64,000 nt of DNA from an uncultured Prevotella sp. (GCA_937895845.1 CALBLK010000023.1:1-64000), one strand, 5' to 3'. Counted from the first letter of the stretch, positions 54,166-63,968 are shown. The notes: generated from the sequence alone by a model not told the origin. Made by a program: numbers and translations.

Positions 54166-55842
54166 TTATTTGGCCACCTTCACCAGCTCCAGGTCGTTGT
54201 TGGCATAGCTGGCCAGCGAGGGGTCTTTGGCCAGTGCGCTGCGCAGTGCGCTGGCGGCCTCGTTGGTGTTGCCCTGGCGGGCGTTGAGCACGGCCTTCAG
54301 GTAGTCGGTGGTGGCGTCTTTCTTCTCCACCTTGTCCAGGGTCTGTGCTGCTGCTGCGTAGTTGCTGTTCAGAATCTGTGCCAGTGCTGCGGCGTTGCTG
54401 TTCACGCCGGCGAAGTCGCGCTCAGCCTGTGCGTAGTTGCCCTGTGCCAGGTGCAGGTTGCCCAGCGCCTCGTTCACGCCCTTGGCGTTGCCGCCCTTGG
54501 CGATGAGGGTCTCGGCTGTCTTCACGTCGCCGTCCTTCAGTGCGATGAGGCCCAGGTTCACGTTAGCCTCGCCGCTCTTGCTGTCCACGGCCAGTGCCTT
54601 GCGTGCATACTCCTGTGCGGCGCTGTAGTTGCCCTTGGCATACTCGATGGCGGCCACGTTGTTGTAGGCGCGTGCGTCGTTGGGGTAAACCTCGATGGCC
54701 TTCTTGTAGATGGCCTCCTGCTCGTTGGCGTCCTTGGTCAGCGTTGCGGCATACAGAATCTCGTCGTCGCTCAGCTTGGTGGCGTCATCCTTGAGCTGTG
54801 CCTTGATCTGGTCGTCGCTGCGGCCAATCACCTCGTAGTTGATGGTGAGGCGTGCGCGGCGCAGTTCGGGCAGGATGCCGTCGGCCAGCTCGCGGAAGGC
54901 GGAGCTCATGCTCTTGATCTGGTGCTCGCGCTCCTCGGGGTCCTTGTACATGGAGAGCACGCGGATAATCACGTCCTTGTCCTGGATGTTCGATGCGCTC
55001 ACCAGCTCCTGGAAGCCCTCCCAGTCCTGTGCGGTGTACTTGGCGTCGATGGGCGCGCTCACCTTGGTCTTCTTCAGCTGTGACTTCACGTATTTCTCGG
55101 AGGTCTTCTGGCGCTGGCTGGCCAGCTTGTCGTTCAGCTCGAAGCCGCCGTCAGGCGAGGCGTAGGCCGAAACCTCCACGTTGTTGACCTTCAGCCCCTC
55201 CTTGTCCTTGTTGATGCGCTGGAGCAGGTTCACGAACTCGGTCACCGAGTTGTTCTTCAGCTCGCTCTTGCGCAGGTTGGCCTGCTGGATGAGGAACTTC
55301 ACGTTGGCTGTCTGCTTGGCCTCGGTCACGCGCTGGAACGAGTCGGGCGCGATGCTTGCGGCTGTGCTCTTGGTGGTGTTCTTATAGAGTTCCGAAGTGG
55401 CAATCACGCCGTCGGCCACCTTCACCTCGGGCACCTTGACGGCCTTCTTGCCCACCTTGGCGTCGAAGGTCAGGTAGAGCTCGCTCTTCTGCATGGCGGG
55501 CACGTAGGCAAAGCTGCTCTTCATCGTGTAGTTGCCGCCCACCTTGTAGCTGATGGTCTGGTCGTTGCCGCTCACCTTCTCGCCCTGGAATGTGGCGGAG
55601 TTGCCGCGTGCCACCTGCCCGTCGGCGTAGCGCAGCTCCGGGGTCACGGTCACCACGGCCTTCTTCTTCATGTATTTCTCGGGGAATGTCCCGTTGATGG
55701 TGGCGTCCACCTGTCCGCCGCGGGCCTCAAGCGGGTTGGGCGTCACTTTGAAGTTGTCTGCCGACAGGCTGCCGAGCTTGCCAGAGCATGACGTCAGCAG
55801 CAGCGCTGCGGCTGCGGCCGAGAGGATAGAATAATTTTTCAT
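54166..55842 (-). CDS. TPR-repeat lipoprotein
   Basis: 558 residues with lipobox 'LLTSCSGKLG' (Cys near residue 19). Residues about 20-170 are a beta-rich domain ('DNFKVTPNPLEARGGQVDATING'). About 200-340 hold an OmpA-like stretch ('NVEVSAYASPDGGFELNDKLASQRQKTSEKYV'), suggesting peptidoglycan contact. From about 365 on there are tetratricopeptide repeats ('YPNDARAYNNVAAIEYAKGNYSAAQEYARKAL', 'ANVNLGLIALKDGDVKTAETL'). It may link the outer membrane to the cell wall. Start at the second of two in-frame ATG codons; the first (55848) is two codons earlier. Confidence 0.87.
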   Translation of the reverse strand: MKNYSILSAAAAALLLTSCSGKLGSLSADNFKVTPNPLEARGGQVDATINGTFPEKYMKKKAVVTVTPELRYADGQVARGNSATFQGEKVSGNDQTISYKVGGNYTMKSSFAYVPAMQKSELYLTFDAKVGKKAVKVPEVKVADGVIATSELYKNTTKSTAASIAPDSFQRVTEAKQTANVKFLIQQANLRKSELKNNSVTEFVNLLQRINKDKEGLKVNNVEVSAYASPDGGFELNDKLASQRQKTSEKYVKSQLKKTKVSAPIDAKYTAQDWEGFQELVSASNIQDKDVIIRVLSMYKDPEEREHQIKSMSSAFRELADGILPELRRARLTINYEVIGRSDDQIKAQLKDDATKLSDDEILYAATLTKDANEQEAIYKKAIEVYPNDARAYNNVAAIEYAKGNYSAAQEYARKALAVDSKSGEANVNLGLIALKDGDVKTAETLIAKGGNAKGVNEALGNLHLAQGNYAQAERDFAGVNSNAAALAQILNSNYAAAAQTLDKVEKKDATTDYLKAVLNARQGNTNEAASALRSALAKDPSLASYANNDLELVKVAK

Positions 55843-55882
55843 TTGCATATAACTATAAATAATTAGGGTTTTTATTTTGGTG

Positions 55883-55890
55883 CAAAGTTA
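55883..55890 (-). promoter_or_regulatory. Putative -7 element for the TPR lipoprotein
   Basis: Minus-strand TAACTTTG matches TAnnTTTG, 40 bases ahead of the start codon. No -33 TTTG is seen at the proper distance. Confidence 0.45.
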
Positions 55891-55960
55891 ACTAACTCGT
55901 GTCGTATCATCTATATAAACGGACGAATTTTATATTTATTTAAAAAATTGCAACAGCCAA

Positions 55961-55997
55961 AAGAAAAGGCACCGTCCTTTCGGAGATGCCTCTTCTT
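55961..55997 (-). terminator. Terminator after tRNA-Leu
   Basis: On the minus strand a 16-base-pair stem with one bulged base and two G-T pairs closes a GAAA tetraloop, and its 3' arm ends in TTTTCTTTT. It starts seven bases past the tRNA 3' end and lies ahead of the TPR lipoprotein promoter. Confidence 0.8.
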
Positions 55998-56003
55998 GGG
56001 GGG

Positions 56004-56089
56004 TGCCGCGAGCGGGACTCGAACCCGCACGGCCATTTCTGGCCAAGGGATTTTAAGTCCCTCGTGTCTACCAATTCCACCATTGCGGC
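56004..56089 (-). tRNA. tRNA-Leu (anticodon UAA)
   Basis: An 86-base type II tRNA with a long variable arm (TGGCCAGAAATGGCCG). The anticodon stem AGGGA/TCCCT closes the loop CTTAAAA, giving anticodon TAA at 56053-56055, which reads UUA leucine codons. The T arm is GCGGGTTCGAGTCCCGC and the acceptor GCCGCAA pairs with TCGCGGC with one A-C mismatch. The 3' CCA is not encoded. Codon UUA should be rare in this GC-rich genome. Confidence 0.95.
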
Positions 56090-56200
56090 TCCGTTCCTGA
56101 GCGGTGGGCTGGGCGCCGGCCCGCGCCCCGGGCCTTGGCAGGGTTGCGCCCGGCCGGGCCGTTTCCGCGGACTGCCTTGTGAACTGGCACCTTTTGGCTG

Positions 56201-56232
56201 CAAAGGTAAGACTATTTGTTGAAAAGGCCAAA
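56201..56232 (-). promoter_or_regulatory. Promoter of tRNA-Leu
   Basis: Minus-strand TACCTTTG at 56201-56208 and TTTG at 56229-56232 with 20 bases between them match both consensus elements. It lies 111 bases ahead of the mature 5' end, implying a processed leader. Confidence 0.65.
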
Positions 56233-56965
56233 CGTTTTCCGCGCTTTTCTTCCGCCATCTCAGCTTGCATAGCTACACTTTTCGACACATTGTTGCAAGC
56301 AATGGGTACACTTTTCTGCACTTTGCCTATGCAGTGTGCAATGTGAAGCGGCTGGTTCCGGGTGGCGGAACGGCCCGTATCGCTGCGCGAAATGGGCCGT
56401 CCGGGCTTGCGATATGGGCCGTTTGGCGCGCCCGAACGGCCTGTCTGGCAAGCCGGAACGGACCGTCCCGGAAAAGCCGCGGGCCGTGGCCGCCCGAACG
56501 GACGGTTTGGCCTTGTGTGCGCATGCCGGCCGGCAGTGGCGCTGTGACTGCCTTGGGCTGTGCGCAGCGCTTGCGCCGGCGGCTGTCCTACACCTTATTT
56601 ATATATGCGTAGGTGTTATCCATATCAAATAAATTGTGAACACCTACTTGTAGGCATGGCACTTGGCCGCCGGCGCCTCGCCTTGGCGGCTTGCATGGCT
56701 GCGCCTTGCCTTGCGCTGTCTTCATGCGGCAGGCGGTTGCGCCCTTTCCAAACAATCTGGCATCTTGGCTCGGCTTTTAGCGCAAAATGTGTAATTTAAA
56801 GCTGCCGTAATGGTGTACAACCGACATTTATAAGCATATTTCATTGATTTAAATCAATAAATTTAGAATGTGCTTAACAAAAACTTTCATTTTGATACGG
56901 TTTTTATTAAAAATCATGTTTCTTTGTAGTTTGAATGTAGATAAACTAAAATTATTTTTATTTCT
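56233..56965. other. Noncoding gap with GGCC-rich words and a small inverted repeat
   Basis: About 730 bases before the first large secreted protein. Between 56350 and 56510 there are many near-copies of GGCCGT and ACGGCC words. GTAGGTGTT at 56609-56617 and AACACCTAC at 56639-56647 form a 9-base inverted repeat with an AT-rich 21-base loop. From 56780 on the DNA is AT-rich, as expected for a promoter region; TTTG and TTTCTTTG occur at 56891 and 56919 but with too wide a spacing. Open frames here look spurious. Confidence 0.5.
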
Positions 56966-59900
56966 ATGAGAAAAACCTTACTTACAGCACTGACCCTCTT
57001 CTTGGGATCGTTTGCCAGTGGGAGCCTCTGGGCGCAGACCCTGCTGGACGAAGATTTCGAAGGTGTGGGCGTAAGCGAGAAGACAGACCGGTTCCCCGAC
57101 GGGTGGACCACAGAGAACGGCTACACCGGCAACAAGATGGAGTACCACTGGTACGTGACTTATTCGGCCAGCAACTCGTTGATGAGCGGCCACCACTATG
57201 CCAGTGTCAGCGCACCTACCTATGGCGACAAGAACTCTGACGGCGTGGGCCCGCGCGAGGAGAAGCTCATCACGCCCGAGCTCAGCCTCGACGACACCTA
57301 CCAGCTCTCGTTCGACTGGTACTCCGCAGGCGCTGCCGTGTTCAACGACAAGGCATACACCTTCCAGGTGCGCGTGCTCAACACCGCCACCGGCGAGTGG
57401 ACCACCGTGTGGGACTTCACGAACAAGGAGCAGGTGCGCAACTCGGGCGTGCCCGCGTCGCAGTATAACGACTACATCGGGTGGCTCTGGGATGCCTGGA
57501 CTGTCTACAACTCCAAGCTCGACCTGAGCGCCTTCAAGGGGCAGAAGGTCAAGGTGGCCTTTGTCTACAAGCTCAATACGCTCGTGGGCAACCTCCTCTG
57601 CATGGACAATGTGTCGGTGAAGAAGTTTACGCCGCTCACCGGCCCTGTCGCCCAGGTGAACAACTCGTCTTACAATTACGGCGAGATGTATGTGGGCGAG
57701 AAGTTCTACTCCGAGGCCTTCCGCCTGAAGAACGCGGGCCTTCCGGGCCTGCGCATCACGGGCTTCGAGGCCCCCGAGGGCATCACGTTCCACGGCGACA
57801 CCGCCAACATGAACCTCGGCATCAACGAGGAGGCCGCGTTCCAGATTGGCTACAAGGCCTCGCTCACCACGCCGGCTGTGGCCAAGGCCGTGGTGAAGAC
57901 CAACGGCGGCGATGTGGAGCTGACACTCAGGGCCACGAAAAAGGTGGTGCCCGAAGGCTACAACCTCGAGTCGTTCGAGGGACGGCAGTTCCCGCCGGCC
58001 GGCTGGGCCAACGAGGGGTGGGGCTCCACAGCCTATGCCCTCGAGGGTGACAACAGCGCCTATGCCGGCGGCTCCATCACCGACCTCTACCTCACCTCGC
58101 CGCGCCTTGACCTCTCTGACGCCAAAGCACCGCGCGACGTGAAGTTCACCTACTACCTGATGTTCAGCGACGACGAGGGGAACGCGCCCAACAACGACCT
58201 CGTGGTCGAGGCTTCGGACGACTGCGGAAAGACATGGACCTCGGTCTTCACCTCCGACTATACCAAGACCGACACGCTCATCCACGTGACCGTTGACCTC
58301 TCGGCCTTCAAGACCGACAGCGTGCTGGTGCGCTGGAAAGACACGGCCATCGAGTATGACTCCGAGAGCGGCGCAGCCGCCTATGGCACCTACTTCCTCG
58401 ACCGCGTGCTGCTGCCCGCCGTCTACGGCGCGGGCGGCGTGCCGGGTGTGGCCCCGCTGGTGTCACCGAAGGACTCGCTGGCCGACGTGTATGCGCGCAA
58501 CCTGCAGCTGAAGTGGACCGAGGCGCAGTTCGCCGACGGCTACAAGCTCTATGTGGGCAAGTCGGACAAGGCGTTCGATGTCATTGACGGACTTGACGTG
58601 GGCGACACCACGTGCTACACCATGACCGCGCTCGACTATGCCACAACCTACTTCTGGAAGGTGGTGCCCTATAACGCCGCCGGCACCGCTGCCAACGTGC
58701 CCGTGTGGCGCTTCACCACCCAGGCCGACCACACGGTGAAGGCCTTCCCCTGGGCCGAGCAGTTCGAGGGAGCCATCCCCCCGCTGGGCTGGAACATCGA
58801 GAGCAGCGCCACGGCGCGCTGGTCGGATAACACCTACTACCCCTATGACGGCAAGGCCAGCATGACGGCCCTCGTGCGCGGCGACGTTGGCTATGCCAAC
58901 CTGTGCACGCCCGACATCGTGCTGCCGGCCGGCTCCGACCTCCACGTGAGCTTCTGGTGGGGCAACGACATCTGCGTCAGCCTGAAGAAGGACGACTCCT
59001 CGGTGCGCGTCAACGAATTTAACAAGGAGTACGACGGCTACGACGCCGGCTACTTCGACATCCTTGTGGACGGCGAGTGGAAGCAGCTCACCATGATCTC
59101 CAACCCCAACGACGACCAGTACTGGGTTTACGAGAACATCAGCCTGGCCCCCTATGCCGGCAAGACCGTGGCCCTGCGCTGGCGCTACGTGGCCACCAAC
59201 TACAACCGGTGCCGCGGCCTGTCGCTCGACAACGTGGCCATCAGCGACGCCGCAGCCGACGTGAAGTTCAACACCGACCGCTGGGACGCCTTCAAGACCA
59301 ACGCCAACAGCCCGGCCACCTCGGCCGCTATCGCGCTGACCAACCTGGGCAGTGTTGACGCCACCGTCACCGACGTGAAGTTTGCCAAGCCGAACTTCTC
59401 GACCACGCTGCAGAAGGGAGAGACCCTGGGCAGCGGCAAGTCGGTGCTCTTCACCGTGACCTTCGACGCCAAGGGCGCAGCCCCGGCCGACTCTGCCTAC
59501 ATCAGCGACAACCTGGTGGTCACCCTCAGCGACGGCACCGAGGCCAAGCTGCCTGTCAGCGGTGTGGCACTGGCCGACGACATCCTGTTCTACGGCTTCG
59601 AGGGCGACAAGACGGGCACCACGCCTGCCGGGCTGACGGTGATCGACGCCGACGGCGGCAACGTGTCCTCGCCCTTCGGCTGGACCACGCCGGGCTTCGG
59701 CTCTCCAAGGGCCTTCTTCGTGATTAACGACGCGGAGTGCTACAACTTCCTCAAGGAGCCTCACGGTCACCAGTCGCTCATGACACGCTGCAACTCCGGC
59801 GGCGCCGGCGACGACTGGCTGGTAAGCCCGCTGCTCACCATCGGCGCCAACTCGAACGTGCAGTTTGACGCGCGCGCAGCGGAGAGTGTCAACTCTATCC

Positions 59901-60310
59901 TGCCCTCGGGCACGCCCACTATCAGCGTGCTCGTGAGCGAGCGGAGCGCCACTTCAACCGGCGACTTCGTGAAGGTTGCGGGCGAGAAGCTCGAATACTT
60001 CGACAACAAGTCGTGGACACACTTTAACGTTGACCTGAGCGCCTACGCCGGAAAGAATGTGTATGTGGCCATCCAGGCCAAGTATGACGACAGCTTCGGC
60101 GGCTTCCTTGACAACGTGGAGTACGGCCATGTGACCGATGTGGCCACAGCCATCGGCAGCATCTCCGCCGACCGGCTGGCCGGCGCCGATGTCACCGTGT
60201 ACCGTCTTGACGGCACCAAGGTGGCCCAGGGCAAGGGCGCGCTCGGCGGCGTGGTCAAGGGCCTCTATGTGGTGAAAGCCGGCAACCGCTCTTTCAAGGT
60301 GGTCAAGTGA
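56966..60310 (+). CDS. Very large secreted protein with repeated choice-of-anchor domains and T9SS-like tail
   Basis: 1114 residues. Signal peptide about 1-24, cleaved after 'SLWAQ'. Four lectin-like anchor domains of the cleaved-adhesin/choice-of-anchor J type lie at about 25-225, 330-490, 592-765 and 872-1045; each starts with a 'FEG' element and a 'GW' turn and ends with a 'DNV' strand. Between them are Ig-like beta domains (about 230-325, 770-865) and an FN3-like domain (about 495-590, 'LQLKWTEAQFADGYKLYVG'). The end, 'LGGVVKGLYVVKAGNRSFKVVK', is a sorting tail. Likely a surface or secreted adhesin. No protease or glycosidase domain is visible. Confidence 0.87.
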   Translation: MRKTLLTALTLFLGSFASGSLWAQTLLDEDFEGVGVSEKTDRFPDGWTTENGYTGNKMEYHWYVTYSASNSLMSGHHYASVSAPTYGDKNSDGVGPREEKLITPELSLDDTYQLSFDWYSAGAAVFNDKAYTFQVRVLNTATGEWTTVWDFTNKEQVRNSGVPASQYNDYIGWLWDAWTVYNSKLDLSAFKGQKVKVAFVYKLNTLVGNLLCMDNVSVKKFTPLTGPVAQVNNSSYNYGEMYVGEKFYSEAFRLKNAGLPGLRITGFEAPEGITFHGDTANMNLGINEEAAFQIGYKASLTTPAVAKAVVKTNGGDVELTLRATKKVVPEGYNLESFEGRQFPPAGWANEGWGSTAYALEGDNSAYAGGSITDLYLTSPRLDLSDAKAPRDVKFTYYLMFSDDEGNAPNNDLVVEASDDCGKTWTSVFTSDYTKTDTLIHVTVDLSAFKTDSVLVRWKDTAIEYDSESGAAAYGTYFLDRVLLPAVYGAGGVPGVAPLVSPKDSLADVYARNLQLKWTEAQFADGYKLYVGKSDKAFDVIDGLDVGDTTCYTMTALDYATTYFWKVVPYNAAGTAANVPVWRFTTQADHTVKAFPWAEQFEGAIPPLGWNIESSATARWSDNTYYPYDGKASMTALVRGDVGYANLCTPDIVLPAGSDLHVSFWWGNDICVSLKKDDSSVRVNEFNKEYDGYDAGYFDILVDGEWKQLTMISNPNDDQYWVYENISLAPYAGKTVALRWRYVATNYNRCRGLSLDNVAISDAAADVKFNTDRWDAFKTNANSPATSAAIALTNLGSVDATVTDVKFAKPNFSTTLQKGETLGSGKSVLFTVTFDAKGAAPADSAYISDNLVVTLSDGTEAKLPVSGVALADDILFYGFEGDKTGTTPAGLTVIDADGGNVSSPFGWTTPGFGSPRAFFVINDAECYNFLKEPHGHQSLMTRCNSGGAGDDWLVSPLLTIGANSNVQFDARAAESVNSILPSGTPTISVLVSERSATSTGDFVKVAGEKLEYFDNKSWTHFNVDLSAYAGKNVYVAIQAKYDDSFGGFLDNVEYGHVTDVATAIGSISADRLAGADVTVYRLDGTKVAQGKGALGGVVKGLYVVKAGNRSFKVVK

Positions 60311-60409
60311 GGCCGGTCGGCCGCACCGTCCGTATGGGGACAGCCTTTCCATGCAGACGGTGCGGCTCCCTTTCCTGTATTTTTTACCAACATTTAAATA
60401 TCATTGCTT

Positions 60410-63400
60410 ATGAAAAAACTGAACTTCATGCTGGCAACGCTCGCGTTGCTGCTGTGGGCCGGCGGGGTCCGGGCTGACGTTGTGTCCAACTACAAGATGG
60501 ACTTCAACACAGCCTTCTCCACCGACAAGCACGACTTCAAGGTGGCCTCCGGATGGGGGCACGTTGTGGACTACTATTATGACAGCGAAAATTGGCAAGC
60601 GTATTACCCCGAATACACCTACAAGGCTGACGGCGGCGTTGACAACTCGGGCTGCCTGCTGGTTGACACGCAGACCAGCCTTGGCGACCCTTGGTCTGAA
60701 GGCGGTGTCGGCTCATCTGTTGACCTCCTGGTGACACCGAAAGTGACCGGCGCCTCCAGCATCTACGTGAAGAAAAACAAGAACGGCGGAAGAGTGATGT
60801 TCTATACAGTGACCAAGACGGGCACGAATTATACCAAAGGCCTGTCAATTAAAACTGTCTCGTCGTCCGAACTCTCCACCGACGAGTTTGTCAAGGTAGA
60901 CATCCCCGAGCAGAATGGCGCCTATATCGGCATCTACGGCTCCGACGTCTATTTTGATGACTTCGAGGCCGCCAGCATCGAGTACACCCTGACCAAGGCG
61001 CTGACCATCTCCAAGGTTGACGTTAAAACCAACGCGAGTGTTGACTGCGACACGGAAGGGAAGTTTACCGTGGCCATGGATGTCACCGTGACCAACAGCG
61101 GCGATGTTGACCTCGCCCCCGGTGACGAGAACTACAGTGTGAGCATTGTCAACAATTCGAAGAACTATACTGTTGTGGCCACCAAGGCCATTGATGTGGC
61201 CCTCGCCAAGGGCGAATCGACCACCGTCAGCTTAAGCGGAACGGATGTCTACGACAAGGCTAACGCACGCTGCCGCTACGATGCCAGGGAGAACCTCACC
61301 AAGACTACTGCAATGGGTGCGTGGATAGAGGCTGTGCCATATTTACCCGAGATTGACTTGCGGAATGCCGACGGTGACAAGCTGGAGTCGGGCGATGACG
61401 CTGCCCAGGCCTTTGGCATGGTGAACAAGCCTGTCACAAGGGTCTTCACCATCAAGAACACCGGCGCCGCCCCGATGGAGATCACGGCCATCACCGTGCC
61501 CGAAGGCTTCGCCTCTGACCTGACAGCCCCGCTGACCATTCCATCGCATGGCCAGCAGCCGTGGAGCCTGTCGTTTAGCACAACTGTCCCCGGAGTTTAC
61601 AGCGGTGACGTGGTGCTCAGCATAACGGGCATTGATGAATACAGAATGCCTGTGAGCGGAACGGTTCTTGACACAGCCAAGTACTTCGTCAACTTCGAGG
61701 ACGGCAAGATGCCGGACGGCACGATTGACGAGGGTGGCGATTCGTGGGAGGTTTACCGTCTAAACCGTGATGACAACAAGTATTGCTTGGAAAATGGTAA
61801 CGCAAGCAATCCCACGAAGTTCATCCTGCCCCTCCTCAAAGTCGGCGAAGGTGAAAAGATGACCATCGATGTGGCCCGCAAGAGCAATTACAGCTTCCTG
61901 AATGTGTACTATTCGGACAACCGCAAGGACTGGACACTGGCCAAGGAAATTAAAATTACTGACCTGCCTAATGACAAGACGGACGACTACCCTCGCGTCT
62001 ACAAGTTCAAGACCTTTGTGATTGACAGCATCCCAGCCGGCAACAAGTATATCGCACTCGAGTCGGGTAATGCCCGCGTAGACAACATCTATGGCTTCGA
62101 ACAGGTTGACGTGGCACATGATATGTTTGTCAGCAAGTTTGACGTGCCGCTGACACAGATGGTGAACAAAGAAAGCAAAGTTGCCACCAAACTGACAAAT
62201 GTCAATACAAAGGGAGAGAACGGCGATTACACTGCCACGCTCTATGTGGATGGCAAGGCTGTGAGCACCGCCGATGCTGTGGCTATAACCGCAGGCAGTA
62301 CGGCTGATTTCTCGTTTGCTTACACGCCGCACGCTGACGGCACTTTCAAGACCTATGCAGAGTTCAAGTTCGCTGACGGCTATACAGCCACGTCCGACAC
62401 TGTGACTGTCACCGTTGAAAAGGAGTCGGTTACAGAAGTGGTGACCGTTGGCACGAAGACTAAGACTATCAACAGCGTGCCGCTGGCCTTGAGCTACTAT
62501 AACTCTGAGACAGAAATTGTTTATACGGCTGACAAGCTGGCCGGCATTGCTGACGGCGCGGCCATCAGCGGTGTGGTGTTCAAAGGCGAGAAGACTACAG
62601 ACAACCTCACCACAAATGTGACGGTGTGGATTGCCAATACCGAGGACGATGTGTGCGCAAGCAAGGACAAGACCTTGTGTGACACAGCTGCCATGATCAA
62701 GGTTTACGATGCTGAGTACACCTTTGTGAACGGCGAACCCAACCTGCTCAGCATCACGTTTGCCGAACCGTTCAAGTACACCGGCAAGAACATCCGCATG
62801 GTGTTGCGCTCAACGGCAGATGATTGGAAGAGTAGCTATTTTGAGGTTGACGAGTCTGATACTAAGCACTGTGCAGCCCGACGTAACGACTATGACATTG
62901 CCAATGCAACTTTCAATACTTATGCACTTCCCGTAGCCAACTTCTCGGTGCCGCACGAGCCTTCGACTGTGAAAGGAACAGTGATCAAGGTTGACGGTGC
63001 ACCTGTGGCTGACGCCAAGGTGACGCTGACCAGCGGCAATGTGATTTACACGGCCACGACCGATGCCGAGGGCAAGTATGCAGCCACCGTGTTCCAGAGC
63101 GACAAGACTTACACCATGACGCTGGAAGGTGACGGACAGACCAAGACCAAGGAGAACGTGTCATTCGCCGGCGGCGATGTGACGGCCGACTTTATCCTGG
63201 GCGGACAGCTCCACTTCAAGGCCGGACAGAAGTCGACCCTGATTCTCAACGAGGCCCCCGATGCCACACTGGGCAGCTACTATACGCTGGCCAAGGTGGA
63301 GGGCAGCACCGTGACCTTCATCAAGGAGAGTGCGCCCAAGGCCGACGTGCCCTATGTATTCGTGGCCAAGGCCGACTGTGACGTGACCGTTGACGAGGTG

Positions 63401-63784
63401 CCCGAGACCGAGGCCGGCGCGACAACCGTTGGCGAGGTGACCTTCCAGGGCAGCTATGGCGTGAAGAGCCTCGTGTCTGACGCGGATGTCACCTACTACA
63501 GCTTCAAGGCTGCTGACGGCACCTTCGTTGTGGTTGGTGGTGAAAACATGGGTGCCAAGGTGAACCCAATGCACGCCTACCTGGCTGTGCCCGCAGCCGC
63601 CGGCGCCAAGGCCTACCGCTTCGTCTTCGATGACAATACGCCCACCGGCATCAGCGGCACCACAGCAGCAACGGCTGAGAAGTCCGCACTCTACGACCTC
63701 AACGGCCGCTGCGTTGACACGCTCCGCGCCGCCAAGGGCCTGTATATCAAGAATGGAAAGAAAGTAATCGTCAATGTACAATGA
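60410..63784 (+). CDS. Very large secreted multi-domain protein with T9SS-like tail
   Basis: 1124 residues; signal peptide about 1-23 ('LLLWAGGVRA'). Domains by eye: an N-terminal beta domain (25-195); two domains for unpaired-type beta folds ('DVTVTNSGDVDLAPGDENYSV' near 215 and 'FTIKNTGAAPMEITAITVPEG' near 345); an anchor J-like domain (about 423-560, 'FVNFEDGKMPDG'); a CARDB-like domain (565-665); a beta domain (680-840); and a carboxypeptidase-regulatory-like domain (about 850-930, 'VKGTVIKVDGAPVADAKVTL'). The tail ends 'KGLYIKNGKKVIVNVQ'. It lies 99 bases after its relative; the ATG chosen gives the signal peptide. Its end overlaps the next small gene by 11 bases. Confidence 0.86.
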   Translation: MKKLNFMLATLALLLWAGGVRADVVSNYKMDFNTAFSTDKHDFKVASGWGHVVDYYYDSENWQAYYPEYTYKADGGVDNSGCLLVDTQTSLGDPWSEGGVGSSVDLLVTPKVTGASSIYVKKNKNGGRVMFYTVTKTGTNYTKGLSIKTVSSSELSTDEFVKVDIPEQNGAYIGIYGSDVYFDDFEAASIEYTLTKALTISKVDVKTNASVDCDTEGKFTVAMDVTVTNSGDVDLAPGDENYSVSIVNNSKNYTVVATKAIDVALAKGESTTVSLSGTDVYDKANARCRYDARENLTKTTAMGAWIEAVPYLPEIDLRNADGDKLESGDDAAQAFGMVNKPVTRVFTIKNTGAAPMEITAITVPEGFASDLTAPLTIPSHGQQPWSLSFSTTVPGVYSGDVVLSITGIDEYRMPVSGTVLDTAKYFVNFEDGKMPDGTIDEGGDSWEVYRLNRDDNKYCLENGNASNPTKFILPLLKVGEGEKMTIDVARKSNYSFLNVYYSDNRKDWTLAKEIKITDLPNDKTDDYPRVYKFKTFVIDSIPAGNKYIALESGNARVDNIYGFEQVDVAHDMFVSKFDVPLTQMVNKESKVATKLTNVNTKGENGDYTATLYVDGKAVSTADAVAITAGSTADFSFAYTPHADGTFKTYAEFKFADGYTATSDTVTVTVEKESVTEVVTVGTKTKTINSVPLALSYYNSETEIVYTADKLAGIADGAAISGVVFKGEKTTDNLTTNVTVWIANTEDDVCASKDKTLCDTAAMIKVYDAEYTFVNGEPNLLSITFAEPFKYTGKNIRMVLRSTADDWKSSYFEVDESDTKHCAARRNDYDIANATFNTYALPVANFSVPHEPSTVKGTVIKVDGAPVADAKVTLTSGNVIYTATTDAEGKYAATVFQSDKTYTMTLEGDGQTKTKENVSFAGGDVTADFILGGQLHFKAGQKSTLILNEAPDATLGSYYTLAKVEGSTVTFIKESAPKADVPYVFVAKADCDVTVDEVPETEAGATTVGEVTFQGSYGVKSLVSDADVTYYSFKAADGTFVVVGGENMGAKVNPMHAYLAVPAAAGAKAYRFVFDDNTPTGISGTTAATAEKSALYDLNGRCVDTLRAAKGLYIKNGKKVIVNVQ

Positions 63785-63968
63785 AAAAGCGTATATCCGT
63801 CCTGCTGTCGAGACCATGACGCTCGACACGGAGAGCCTTCTGGACAGTGCGTCAAACACCCTGTCGTTCGATTTGGGCGTTACCCCCCCCACTGCTGACA
63901 GCGGAGAGGAGTTAGGCGCCAAAGACAATGGCGCAGGCAACAGCCTCTGGGCTGATGACGAAGAGTAA
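63774..63968 (+). CDS. Small acidic tail protein downstream of T9SS-like cargo
   Basis: 64 residues without signal peptide. The N-terminus 'NEKAYIRPAVETMTLDTESLLDSAS' and the acidic end 'SLWADDEE' follow a pattern I associate with short Bacteroidales proteins: Tyr-x-x-Pro, then a Leu-Leu, then a Gly/Asp-rich stretch and a Trp-Asp-Asp-Glu end. Its start lies inside the last codons of the preceding gene in another frame, so translation may be coupled. Function unknown; it may be a partner of the secreted protein or a precursor peptide. Confidence 0.7.
   Translation: MYNEKAYIRPAVETMTLDTESLLDSASNTLSFDLGVTPPTADSGEELGAKDNGAGNSLWADDEE

Noticed and set aside
56104..56799. Short open frames after tRNA-Leu
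   Set aside because: Low-complexity Arg/Ala/Pro-rich translations caused by the GGCC-rich words; none has a believable start.
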